Part shown: positions 24,689 to 35,109 of the stretch, one piece after another
How positions within the stretch are numbered: position 1 is the first letter of the stretch
How the letters are laid out: each line of letters begins with the position of its first letter
From: Prostheceraeus crozeri
Taxonomy: Eukaryota > Platyhelminthes > Polycladida > Euryleptidae
Length of the DNA: 64,000 nucleotides
NCBI GenBank assembly: GCA_907163375.1
Contig: CAJQUW010009248.1
Location: 124,001 to 188,000 of the forward strand
Direction: 5' to 3'
Translations under genes and position numbers: made by a program
Notes under the pieces: generated by a model
What the model saw: the letters and a program-made list of their open reading frames with translations, nothing else
Told to the model about the DNA's origin: nothing
Database searches by the model: none

Positions 24689-24762
<74 letters not shown>
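24689..24762. repeat. (TA)n microsatellite
   Basis: About 37 uninterrupted TA dinucleotides. It lies inside the hAT-like insertion, 50 bp from a second array. Confidence 0.97.
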
Positions 24763-24764
<2 letters not shown>

Positions 24765-24807
24765 GATGTATTGTTCTAAAAGAAACCAGAGAAAATATGC
24801 AATTATG

Positions 24808-24811
<4 letters not shown>

Positions 24812-24888
<77 letters not shown>
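24812..24888. repeat. (TA)n microsatellite
   Basis: About 31 TA units followed by TATTTATATTTATATA. The two arrays are separated by about 50 bp and could pair; cruciform formation or polymerase slippage here may affect assembly accuracy. Confidence 0.97.
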
Positions 24889-24957
24889 CTCGATTTTGCT
24901 AGATCTAGTGTACTCGAATGTACTCGATTTTTTCAAGCAAACAACGCAGCCACCCCG

Positions 24958-25008
24958 AAAAGCACAAATTATTTGTCCTGTACTTCCAAATTCTTAACAT
25001 CCCTATGA
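24958..25008 (+). pseudogene. 46-bp copy of a transposase exon segment
   Basis: Bases 24958-25003 match 22246-22291 of the transposase exon with two mismatches, in the same orientation and reading frame ([12 protein letters not shown]), then stop at TAG. The similarity begins exactly at the right edge of the hAT-like insertion. It is either a captured fragment or the remnant of a related transposase gene that the hAT-like element interrupted. Confidence 0.75.
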
Positions 25009-25400
25009 AATAGACACTGTTAAACTGGTTAACTTCATTGATCATAAGAATTCCGTTTGCCTATCACGCCCAATAGGAAAAGCGATTATGCTGTGATATT
25101 TTAGTATTCAGCAATACGGTATGTCAAGCACTTAACAGATAGGCCTACATCGTGAATAACATCTGGAAGAAAACTTCCGATTCAAATTATCTGATAAAAT
25201 ACAATTGTCACGATAGCAACGACGTTCAAGAATGAATATCTGTGACGATTCCAGGATCGCTGAAACCTACTTCATAACTACACACTCGTATAGGCTATAC
25301 TTTGCAAGTTATTGCAGACAGCTAATGCTATGCAATGCTATAACAGCATACCTAATGCACCTGCTACTATATTGAAATTCTGTTCATATCATATTAGCAG
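25009..25400. other. Non-coding gap upstream of the second gene
   Basis: Nothing recognised. A first exon of the second gene could lie here or further upstream, because the exon at 25401 appears to begin at a splice acceptor. Confidence 0.4.
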
Positions 25401-25649
25401 ATCTCCAAGGTTCCTTTCGCCGACGATATGATGGAAAGATTTGATAACAGCATCTCCGGTTTAGCGAAATCTTACATGCGAGGCGAGCGTAAGGACGATG
25501 GCTTTGCGCGGAAGGAAATGAAAACTGCCCTTATTAACTTCTGTATGGATTCACTACCAGAGTCAAGAGATCAATTGGAAAATCGAGAGTTTTATAGTCG
25601 TCTGAAATCCTCACTGTATGCGAAATATCCGAATTTCCCTGGATCTTTC
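25401..25649 (+). CDS. Second gene of the CACTA-type element, exon a
   Basis: The frame is open from an acceptor-like TATTAG|CAG at about 25400 to a strong donor (TTC|GTAAGT at 25650), phase 0. The encoded segment is hydrophilic and helical, with A-L-I-N-F-C-M-D and an S-L-Y-A-K-Y-P-N-F-P region. This pattern is like the conserved region of invertebrate uncharacterised proteins often annotated as SAMD3-like. The upstream exon or start is not identified; an ATG pair at 25428 could serve as the start. Confidence 0.6.
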
Positions 25650-25706
25650 GTAAGTTACTTCGTATAATGATGAGTGTCAGCTTTTAATTTGTTATCTTTA
25701 TTTTAG

Positions 25707-25877
25707 GGAGATGTGCTTCTGAACGTTTCGAACTCTGTCAGACAAAGGTGGTTCACAAAGTTGCATGGGATCAAAGTCAGACTATCTCCTTACGGTCAAA
25801 GAAAAAATACTGTCGTGCAGACTATTGGTGTGGCCGAGACAGTGCTATCGAGAGATGAGCTTTTGAAGGACACAGAG
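25707..25877 (+). CDS. Second gene, exon b
   Basis: Exactly 57 codons between TTTTAG|GGA and GAG|GTAAAA, phase 0 at both ends, continuing the frame of exon a. It contains S-V-R-Q-R-W-F-T-K-L followed by a basic stretch (S-P-Y-G-Q-R-K-N). The 57-bp intron before it is short but has canonical ends. Confidence 0.65.
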
Positions 25878-26283
25878 GTAAAACTTGAGTCAACAGCACA
25901 TTCCACGACTATTTATTGTTTATTTCCTATGCATAATGCATAATAATACTAAATTATTCGGTGCAGCACGTATATGTTATCGAAAAACTAAGTCGTCTTC
26001 AAGGCCTGCATTAGTCGTGGACCTTTAAATATATGTAGGCCTACACGGATCACGTAGACATATCGCTTCAGTTTCGTTCTCGGACGTGAATATTTGCAAA
26101 TTGTGAAGAAATAGGCAACGAGCACGTTATAGACGGGATTGTATTATACACAAGATCTCAGCGTTTTTCTGTACGATTCCATCGTTAATTGCTATAGGCA
26201 TGTCACTTCAATGCATGGTTGTCTTCTAAATCTTTCTCTTGTGCATGCTGTATTAAATGCAATATATCATTTCATTCTTTCAG

Positions 26284-26563
26284 GAGGAACTTTCCAAGGC
26301 AAAACCTGACATCAAGCATTTACAAATACTGAATAGAAATTTGTTCAACGGTGCTTTTCATGATGCCATACCCGCAAGACTCTCATTTTTCTGCAACATT
26401 GATCTTCGAAGAATTCATCCGTCTATACCCGAAGCACAAGAACCTACTCGCAAACGCTGAGGAATTCTTGAAAAGGAATAATCTTCATACCATGGAAGAT
26501 ATCGAGTCGATTCAGGAGGAGGTTTCGCACTCTCGGGTTTCGCAATTCATCACCAGAGTTTCG
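26284..26563 (+). pseudogene. Second gene, exon c, with a one-base frameshift
   Basis: It begins after TTTCAG with E-E-L-S-K-A-K-P and ends at TCG|GTAAGA. Two overlapping frames are used: up to about 26370 the incoming frame gives L-N-R-N-L-F-N-G-A-F-H-D; afterwards the frame one base on gives F-E-E-F-I-R-L-Y-P-K-H. The slip is most likely in the CCC at about 26369-26371. Both halves fit the SAMD3-like pattern, where an F-x-x-R segment is followed by E-F and L-Y-P stretches. Confidence 0.6.
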
Positions 26564-29494
26564 GTAAGAATGAATGAATTCAGGCCTTTACCTGACTTCA
26601 ATTGGCATTACTGACCATTATTGATTATAAACCAAATGAATTGGACTCGATTGCGCATAGGCGTAGTCAGTAAAGCTTAGCATGCTTGAGAGGACGTCGA
26701 TGAAATTTTTTTAAAAAAATAAGCAACTTGGTCGTGTTTCCGAAATTTCAAATACGGATCCACTTCCCACTTCGGAAGAAGCGTTGACCTTTACTTTTCG
26801 TGCCTCCTCAAATTTTTTAAATCCTGAGCCATGTCACGATCTCGCATCAGATTGGCTGAGACATTTAATTATTCGCTTTGTTTGCCTCGTGATGGCGTTG
26901 TGGCAAACTAGGGTTCCTTCCTATGTTCGAATCCCAGGTCGGAGCATTAGCCTATTCATCTACTTTCGTATAAAGGCATACTATAATTGTAATTATGCTA
27001 AAAACGTTTTGCTTCATGCCAATCACGAATTTTCTGTTGCGAATAATGCTTCTGGTAGCTTACTAGAATCTAATCAACAGTTTGTTTGTCAAAATTCAGG
27101 ATCGATTTGCTTTACATAGGACTGGACTTACCACAGCACTTCATGAAGCATTCAGGACCTGTCTTACTAATTTGTCGTTGCCTATACTGTCATTAAGTTG
27201 TATTTACATGTTACTATATAAGTAATTTCAGGACATCGCAAGCGTCGATTTTAGATGATGAATAACAACCGACCGATTGGCGATACTGATCTCTGAATGG
27301 AATCACAGTGTGTTGCATTTGCAGTAACAGCACAACTATGGTTTAATGCTGAGCATTTTTGTTGATACCACCTGCAAGATTCCATGTAGGCATATTGTTT
27401 CTTTTTTGATAGTAAGGTCACCAGTGATGACCTAATTTTTTGAAAATATTTCTCATCCCCGAAATTGAAGGTTTTTTACTATTAACCAGAAGCGTTGTCA
27501 TTTATTGCTTTCATCAAAATAGGGCATCGGAGATTTTATGATTTTTGCAATTGGTGAACTTTTCACTTGTAACTTTTTCGTTCAGGGGATAACAATTGAA
27601 TCGAACAAGTCCACCACGAAAATAGTATGCTTTGCTATACCATACTTATACTACTTATACTATTCACGTTTCTAAAATATGCTTTACACATTACTATGCA
27701 TTTAATCAAGTGATAAGGGAACCCAAACTAACGTAGGCAGTGCATTATATTCGCGTCCACTTCTTTTTATTAGAGACCGGGTATGGGTTACACACCTCCC
27801 TATTTCGAGCCCCTTTTTTCTTCATTTTCCACTCTTTTGTGAGTTGTAGGTTGACACTTCGCAGTCTCCACGACCTTTGTCATAAACCCTGGCTGACATG
27901 TATGCGTTTTTTTACTTGTGAAAAAGTCAAATATTTTTCAAATTTACTGAAAATTTTGACATTTGGGACATTGTGAAATAAAAACGTCATATTTTCCCAA
28001 CACGTGTTCACGTAGTAAAATAACATTAAACGACCAAGAGTGTTTGAGAATGTTACAATGAAACCTAGTGATTGCTGTCAACATAGTCTTTTCAATGTTT
28101 GTCGACTCTTAATTTAAGAAAATATAATTTCTGAGAAGTGAATTTTCAATTTGCTGAGAAGTATTGCAGACCATTCTAGTTTATTTTAATATACAGCCGA
28201 GAAACATTTTCGTACCTATTATCAACTTGAATTCCGACATTATTAACATTAACGAATCAATCTGTGTTCAATTTCCGCCAAAATTAATCTTAACATTCCG
28301 CAAAAATAGCTTGCTTTGACTCAATTTGGCAAAGAATGTCTGCGGCAAAATTTGCATCGCCTCGCTCTGACACGCCAAATTGAGTCAGTCATTATCAAGA
28401 TATTTTCGGAAGTGAACGTCGGGCATCCGCCTCCAATGAAAACGATCGCTTCCACTACCCTACAATCAAAATGACCATAGATTCACATTGACTAGCATTT
28501 CTAAGAGGTTCTCCGTCAATTTGGGGAGAGATTAGCAAGTAAAAAAAAAACTACAGTCAGTCGGTCGGCATCGCTTTCATGGCATACATGTAATTTCAAG
28601 ATCTTGGCGAAAGCTAAACGCAAGTTCCATTTTCGACTTATGCTTTAACATAAATGATAAAGGCATCACTTAATATTCCGTTGGATTCAATCCAGTCACA
28701 TTCGTCTGCTGCGGCATAGGCCTAGATTTTCGAACTTCTTATTAATGTATTGGTCTGTTCGGTTCAAGATTGTATAAAGATAACCAAAATTTCGAAATGA
28801 AAGTGAAGATCCTTAAAGCATAACAGCCCAGCTTGTGATTTTAATGCATTCAGTCATGATGGAAATATTCAAAAAAATGGTAGTTTAGATCCCTAAATCA
28901 TATAAGTGCCCAAACATGATCAACCTATCTAGAAACTGATCACAATTTTCCGGCTTTTCTGTTTTTTATGGCGAAATTGGTCTAATTCTAAGTATTTTAG
29001 GTTTATGCATTCAAACTTCGGTTTTCTCGATTTTTTGACTGGCCAATTGTGATCCATGTGTCCAGGAGTACGGAATATCGTACAATCAACGTGTAGTTGC
29101 ACTCCTGGTCAAAAGAAATGCCCAAACTGCAAACATCGAAAAAGCTGTGTGAGGAGGCTTTGCTCTCTTTCAATGCTTTCCTTAAGGTAGTAAAGGAAAA
29201 TGTACATCATGTACAAAATAGCGTTTCTGAATCTTGAAGAATTAGCTTTTGAATTGCACATTACACGTCGATGCTTGGAAGAGGTTTGATGACCTCTGCA
29301 TCACCCAAGGCCTACCAAAACTAGCAGCAGCTTCGATTTTTACAGGTAGGGCAAAGCATTTCACCCGGATTTACTACAACCTAATAACGTGTTGTATACC
29401 GTAGATGTAAGAAGAAATTCTTGATGGATTTACATGTACATGTAAAATGAATTCCTGTCATTTATTCTATATCGCATACTTTATTGATTTGCAG
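26564..29494 (+). other. Intron between exons c and d of the second gene
   Basis: 2.9 kb, GTAAGA...TTGCAG, phase 0. It contains a tRNA-like SINE relic at about 26885-26950 and an inverted repeat (TGACTCAATTTGGC at 28317-28330, complement at 28374-28387). Further small exons cannot be excluded. Confidence 0.5.
26885..26950 (+). mobile_element. tRNA-derived SINE head, degenerate
   Basis: A good B box (TGTTCGAATCCC, about 26924-26935) follows a weak A box (TGGCGTTGTGGC, 26893-26904). The segment after the B box (CAGGTCGGAGCATTAG) resembles the one following the SINE-like head at 33494, suggesting one family. Confidence 0.4.
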
Positions 29495-29776
29495 GATGAA
29501 ACTTTCGAAAAGGAATTGAAAAGGCGTTCTAAATTTGGGCCTGAGGTGCTGTTTTCAACAACCCGCTATGGTTCCGTTTCTAGAAACGGTGTAGAGTTTT
29601 CAGCTACTTTCTCGTGCTTGGCAGAAAGTTTAGCCGTTGGATTGGTCACATACTATATTATGGACTTAACATATCCATCTGCTTTCGCTCAAATGCTAGG
29701 CCTACTTCAAGAGGCCCTGTCTGTTGGAGGATCCCTTTCTCCACAAGAACAAGAGACTGAAGAAAGTGCTGTATAA
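29495..29776 (+). CDS. Second gene, last exon
   Basis: It starts at GCAG|GAT and runs 93 codons to TAA. The protein reads T-R-Y-G-S-V-S-R-N-G-V, then a hydrophobic A-V-G-L-V-T-Y-Y-I-M-D-L-T-Y-P stretch and an acidic C-terminus. A Y-Y-x-x-D-x-x-Y-P pattern near the C-terminus is also what I expect in SAMD3-like proteins of animal repeats. It stops 90 bp before the right subterminal array, so the gene clearly belongs to the transposon. Confidence 0.6.
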   Translation, partial: DETFEKELKRRSKFGPEVLFSTTRYGSVSRNGVEFSATFSCLAESLAVGLVTYYIMDLTYPSAFAQMLGLLQEALSVGGSLSPQEQETEESAV

Positions 29777-29864
29777 ACTGAATGGACAATAGCTGGCAGA
29801 GAATACATATTTTCGCATTGGATTATTGTATTTTGATTACTGCAGGATTTCGTTACATTTTGGT

Positions 29865-30240
29865 ATGTAAATATAACGCTAATCTTATGCAAGTAATGCC
29901 AAATTTGGCATTATCTGCTTTAGCGTTATTATAACGGGGTTTTAATGCAATTGTTCCGCGATTCTAACGACAATTTTTCAGTTAGATACTAACAGCAATA
30001 ATGCGTTATAATAGGTGTTATCAGATGCATCATAATGGAAGGATAATGCATATGTAACGGCTGTTTAATGGATGAACTAGCATTAGTTATCCGTTACTTC
30101 CAAAGACAAAGGCGTTAGAAAGAGCATTTTAGGCATTATTATGATGTTATTAATCCGTTATATTTCACAAAAAACGGCAAAATAATGGATTATTTAGCGT
30201 TAGAATAGCGGAACGAATCAGTTATGAAAATAACGCCAAA
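29865..30240. repeat. Right subterminal TAACG/CGTTA array
   Basis: About 15 copies of TAACG, CGTTA and one-base variants (TAATGG, CATTA) over 375 bp, in both orientations, mirroring the left array at 13431-13710. Confidence 0.8.
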
Positions 30241-30253
30241 ATTTTTTAGAGTG
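30241..30253 (-). repeat. Right terminal inverted repeat of the CACTA-type element
   Basis: ATTTTTTAGAGTG; its complement starts CACTCTAAAAAAT, with the canonical CACT. It is followed by TA at 30254-30255, matching the TA before the left end. Confidence 0.87.
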
Positions 30254-31260
30254 TAGATTCAACAATGCTAATCTCAAAGTCCGAGTTTCCACGGTAAATG
30301 ATTTTAAAGCAATCATTGTAGTTACGAAAACAATGGTTACATTGTTCTATGTGTTTTGCAATGGCACTATTGCCACTTAAGTGTTCAAGTTTACGTTGAT
30401 GCAGACGTCTTTTGGTTTTGCCAATATATTGGCAATCAGGATCAACTTGACATTGAAAGCAATAGTCATGCATGTCTTGACCTAACTTACTTTTAAGGGA
30501 GAAATATCTTCCAGTTTTGAACGAGGTCATAACAACCTTGCATTCCAAGTTAAGTTTACGAAATATTTTTACTAACTTATTACGAAATTTCTGTGATGCA
30601 TAAGCCACGAAGGGGATTTTTATTATTTTATTGAAGTCAATATCAATTGTTACGCGTGAATTGTTTAATTTACGACCTTTAAATTTGTTAATTGTTGATT
30701 GAATTAATTGCAATGGATAGCCATTTCTACTGAAAATATTGGTAATTTTACTACATTCATTATGGAATAGATTCCAATTGGTGGATACATTGTAGGCACG
30801 ATGAAGCATCATAATACTAGTGTGTTTTTCCAATTGCGAGGACATAAAGCATTGAAATTCAGTAAAAGACCTGTAAAGGTAGGTTTACGATAAATCTCAG
30901 TAAGTACATTGTCCTCATCAATTTTCAGAAAGACATCCAGAAAAGGTAATTCTTTATTACCCACTTGTGATGTAAAGTGCAAGTTACTGTGTTGAATGTT
31001 TAGAAAACTATGGAATACATCTATGTGTTGTTCGTTGTTAAATACAGCTATGATATCATCCACATAACGACGATACACAACAGGAGAGAAAGGTAAGTCC
31101 TGCCATTTATGTTCTAGATTAGCTAAGATGTTAGCGAGGGTTGGGCCCAACGGGCTACCCATACTTACACCATCCACCTGTTGGTTTACGGTGTCATTCA
31201 TAAGAAAGCAACCAGACGTGGCAAATTTTAGTAAGTCTTTAAATACTTTCCAATATTACT
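30254..31260 (-). mobile_element. Penelope-like retroelement, RT 3' half and GIY-YIG endonuclease, frameshifted
   Basis: The minus-strand frame starts inside the (TA)n at 31261 and gives RT motifs G-S-P-L-G-P-T-L-A-N and Y-R-R-Y-V-D-D-I (catalytic Asp pair), then L-P-F-L-D-V and I-Y-R-K-P-T-F-T-G. Near 30830 the frame shifts by one base and continues to a GIY-YIG-type endonuclease: C-Q-Y-I-G-K-T-K-R-R-L with R-x-x-E-H. The last codons are interrupted by the CACTA-type insertion; the tail is at 13326-13410. The RT N-terminus is missing, cut at the microsatellite. This order of RT plus C-terminal GIY-YIG is diagnostic of Penelope-like elements. Confidence 0.93.

Positions 31261-31263
<3 letters not shown>

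Positions 31264-31304
<41 letters not shown>
31264..31304. repeat. (TA)n microsatellite at the 5' truncation of the Penelope-like element
   Basis: About 20 TA units, followed by more AT-rich sequence to 31340. A 14-bp inverted pair (TGGCAAATTTTAGT at 31219-31232, complement at about 31349-31362) brackets it. Confidence 0.9.
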
Positions 31305-31307
<3 letters not shown>

Positions 31308-33480
31308 GATATATAAGTAGATATATACTATAATATATCTACAAACACTAAAATTTGCCATCAATTGGTTAAGAATGACATCTTCGAGTCACAGACAAGG
31401 ACCAAGCGGCCCAACCAAAATGCGAAATTCACAGAGATGGACTGAATTTGAAATGTCTATAAAGACAAAAACATGACCATCAACACCCAACTGCTGAAAT
31501 CACCAAAAGCTAAAACAATGGCGAAAACATCGAATTTCTGTGGCTTTCATTTACCCCTGACTAACTAGAATCCACCGATTAAAGTGAAATTCGTAAATTT
31601 TACACTGTCTGAGCATTGGAAATGTCGGTGAACTCTTCCATCCTTTATAAATTTGCTGCGGTGAATTGAAATACATTTTACCGATAAAATTTACACTGTG
31701 CACACTGCAAAACTTTCAGAATAGGAACACATTAGATCTGTAATAGGAAAGGAAAAATGACAAGGGAAGCGTTCAGTCCAAGGTTCACATTGATACTCGT
31801 AAATAGACTTTGAGAAAAATAATTAATCGAAAATTAGTGGTATTCATTATAGCATGATGCAAAAGCTCCCAGCAATTTCTTCTTTTGTGACAAGATTTGA
31901 ACAAATTTCCTTTGCGAATTCAAATTCAAACAAATGATTGAATTGAATCGCTGGATAATTGCAGATGGTTTAAGTGAAACAGGTTAGACATATTTGAGAA
32001 CTTGGATGAAGCTAATAGAATGTTAACTGCAACAAACTGAATGGAATTTGAGTAATGAAAGAAATGTTTGAAAGTACGTACATGACAAGATGTGTACATA
32101 TTGAGCTAGAAAATATTTGTCTGTCAGTGTATATTTGTCATATTTCTCTGCCAACAGACATTCATCTCAGATAAACTAGTTCATGAAACAGATAAAGAAT
32201 ACTGTAGTCCAACTTCAAATACACGAAATTATTCCAATTTCTAAATCACCTCGATTCAGCGTTACTAACGCTGCTTAATGATCTTTTAAATTCCTAATTA
32301 TACATTTTCATTTTTCGACTGACCTTATCGATTAAAAATGTGTTCAATAATGTGTAATAATTAATTACATTCTGTTGATGATTTTTGCATTTGTTGATGC
32401 AAAGTCGAGTCATAAATCACGATTTTTCGATGGATTACAATAACATTATTCATGTTAATAATAATTAATATATAATAATTAATTATTGATATATATAGTT
32501 AATTATGATTTGATATTAATAATTATACTTAAACTGAATATTTAAATTGATAATTGATAAGTAAATTAATAATGGTACTTATTATAATATATCATCAAGA
32601 AATGTGGTGCATGGTTCAACAATGATTGATTGCAAATCATGTTACAATAAAAAAAGTGACATTCAGAGATCAATAAACAACAAAATAGATAGAAATTAAG
32701 TCCATTTACACAAATCAATTTTTCAGCAAAAATATCATTAACAAATGACATGTCACGATACAAATTGGTGGAACAAATTCTGTTCCATATGTGGGGATAT
32801 TAGTAGCTCCCATGCACAAATAACATCTAAGCATTTCTATCTGTATAGGCCTACATATTGATTCGAAGAATATTCCTATAGTTTGAGGAGTTATTTATAT
32901 AATTTTTTCCAAATGAACAAAATAAATCTGGTGACAACCAAAAATGTTGCGCCAAATGTTGTTAATGCTAGCCACATTTAACCCGACTGTTAAAACCACT
33001 AGAGAGCCGTGGAGCGGTATAGTGGTTTCTAGCACACATAGCAAAACTGGAGTGTAAGCACACTAATACTAAAGGGCTTGATAGTAGTGGCATATTAACA
33101 TCCTCCGCTATGTTCTACTAACGGACTGTTTACAACCCGTGCGGTAACGGCAGTCAATTTACCGCAAGCGACGATTGGCGGCAGCCGCTAGCACTCGGCT
33201 ATTGACTTTAACAGTGACACAAATAGCAAAAAAATAATAAAGGAATTATCTTCTGATTATACTGCACATTTTTCCATTGAGCGAAATGATTTAACGTTCG
33301 ATTTAATTTCCGTGCAAAATCTGCATCCTTCATGCTATTCCATCATACACAGCAGCAGCACTGACGTAAATCACGCTGATTGCAGGTTATATCAGATGCA
33401 TCATATCATCACAAATAAAGACTACAGATTTCAGGAATATTAATGTTTCATTTTAGTTCTAAGTATCAGTTCTACGCATT
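31305..33480. other. AT-rich anonymous sequence
   Basis: No gene supported. 32440-32560 is almost pure A/T with TAATTAATTAT phrases. The open frame on the minus strand at 32566-32763 is probably chance in AT-rich DNA. Confidence 0.55.
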
Positions 33481-33493
33481 CCTTTTGAACCGT

Positions 33494-33640
33494 CAGGGTG
33501 GCCTAGTGAAGAAGGTGCGAGCTCGTCTCCACCGCGGACTTCGGTTCGATTCCTAGGTCGGACGATTGCGGTCGGAGAATGAAAGGTGTTCGTGTCTTGT
33601 ATTGACTTAATAGCTGTCATTCTCTTTAAATATTCGAATT
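33494..33640 (+). mobile_element. tRNA-derived SINE
   Basis: RNA polymerase III type 2 promoter boxes are clear: A box TGGCCTAGTGAAGAAGG (33499-33515) and B box GGTTCGATTCC (33543-33553), a perfect match to GGTTCGANTCC. The spacing suits tRNA. The sequence does not fold into a complete tRNA with a CCA stem, and a non-tRNA body follows, so a SINE or tRNA pseudogene is more likely than a working tRNA. Confidence 0.6.
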
Positions 33641-35109
33641 CTACAAACTACTTCACATGAAACTGATGCTGTCATTTGGCGTTTTAATACTATATCTAGA
33701 ATTATACTAACACGCCGAGACGCGTCATTCTAACCTGCAGTATCCCATATGCACGTCCATCTATAAGAACTGCTGTGACAATCAAACAGAAGTGTATTTG
33801 GATCAATTACTCCTAAATCATATTCATCTTGACACATACATTGAATACAGTTATTATCAAAGAAGGTAAACATAATGTTCATAGGACGAGGAAACATGTA
33901 GACTTCATACAAAGGTTTCTATGCCGCATAATAAGTCAATTAAAATAGTCAGATGCAGTCAGCAAGTGCTAATAGTATCAATGATGAAATTAAAACAACT
34001 TAGAATTTATGTGCCATGCCTTTTAATTTTTTTGCAAATTTGCACCTTATAGCTCACGATTATAAAAATGAGAATTCACATGCCAAAGGTAGTCATAACA
34101 TGTCCACGTTGAGATTGTGTAAATCGGTTGATTCGGTTTTATAATTATCATCATTGAAGCAAAAAGAACACGCGCGTGTATCAGTGCATGCCGTCGGAAT
34201 CACTTTAGTTCGATGAATCCAAATATACATGCATGTCTTAGGTTCATTAAATGGAAATCGATGCAGGCTGTCTTCCAGGACAGCTTCCTGTCTCAATGTA
34301 CCCACTTCGATATACAATATCGTCATTTGAAATTGACGCAAAAAATGAAATAGAAAAATCTGGCTCCGGGGTCCACTGGACCACCCCTCAGGTCTCTGAG
34401 GGTTAATTAGCTGAAAAGTCTTATCCAGATCTTAGCGATGCTCCGACAATTACCAGCTGCACACTGATTCACTGAATTTGGCCTCGTGTCGCGTCCTTTA
34501 TTGATATTGACATTCAATATATTAGTACTTAACAAGCATTTTAGTACTTCTATGAATTTAAGGAGTTTTGGTAATCTTCTGTTTAGTCCTCAGATTGTTA
34601 CTTAAATAGGACTCGATGATTATCAGTGTAGAAGAGTTCGTGAACAGATTTATTTCTGGCACCTTGAACACACTGGAATATTAAAACAAAAATTTTATGA
34701 TGAGGAAGGCGCTTGATTTATGGAATTAGATTTCCTCACAAGATTTCCGTACATGGGAACGTGCATCCAGTGACACTCCTATCTCAAGCAAATAACTCTA
34801 AATTGACTTCTCAAGACAAAGTTAGTTCGCTTATTTCGGCAATTACTGTCAAAGTGAAAACAACATCAATTTGGTGCACCAGCAAGAGCGGTCAATGAAA
34901 TTTTCAAAAATCGTCATCTTTCATGACAGGAAAGGTTACATAAGGTAAGCAATAAGATTGCATTGCAATGTTTTCATTGTACGTACATTAACTTACATTT
35001 AGTCCTACATGACCATAACACGGCCAAATTGTCGTATGCCCTGCATTAACGAAATAAGGAGGTAGCGACGCACTTCATGTGACGTACTACTGAGTTTTAC
35101 ACTAGAATG

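Larger units (their letters stand above)
24455..24957. mobile_element. hAT-like short TIR element filled with (TA)n
   Basis: The ends CAGGGTGGCCGCG (24455-24467) and CGCAGCCACCCCG (24945-24957) are inverted repeats matching at 11 of 13 positions and start with CA-GGG as many hAT elements do. AAAAGC stands immediately outside both ends (24449-24454 and 24958-24963), a likely target duplication, although hAT elements normally give 8 bp. The phrase ACTCGATTTT...TACTCGAATGTA occurs near both ends in direct orientation. There is no coding capacity, so it is a MITE-type derivative. It lies inside the CACTA-type element. Confidence 0.65.
13411..30253 (+). mobile_element. 16.8-kb EnSpm/CACTA-type DNA transposon
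   Basis: The ends are 13-bp inverted repeats differing at one base: CACACTAAAAAAT at 13411-13423 and ATTTTTTAGAGTG at 30241-30253. Both are directly flanked by TA (13409-13410 and 30254-30255). Both ends carry arrays of the motif TAACG/CGTTA, a subterminal arrangement typical of CACTA elements. Inside, on the plus strand, lie a CACTA-type transposase gene and a second spliced gene. The insertion interrupts a Penelope-like reading frame that becomes continuous when the element is removed. Later insertions inside include a hAT-like element (24455-24957) and possibly a SINE. At 16.8 kb it is large for an animal member of this superfamily, mostly because of long introns. Confidence 0.88.

Noticed and set aside
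24689-24936. Open frames of alternating Tyr-Ile residues
   Set aside because: They are translations of the (TA)n microsatellite.
33494-33566. Functional tRNA gene
   Set aside because: The A and B boxes are good, but I could not form a full cloverleaf with paired acceptor stem; a SINE head fits better.
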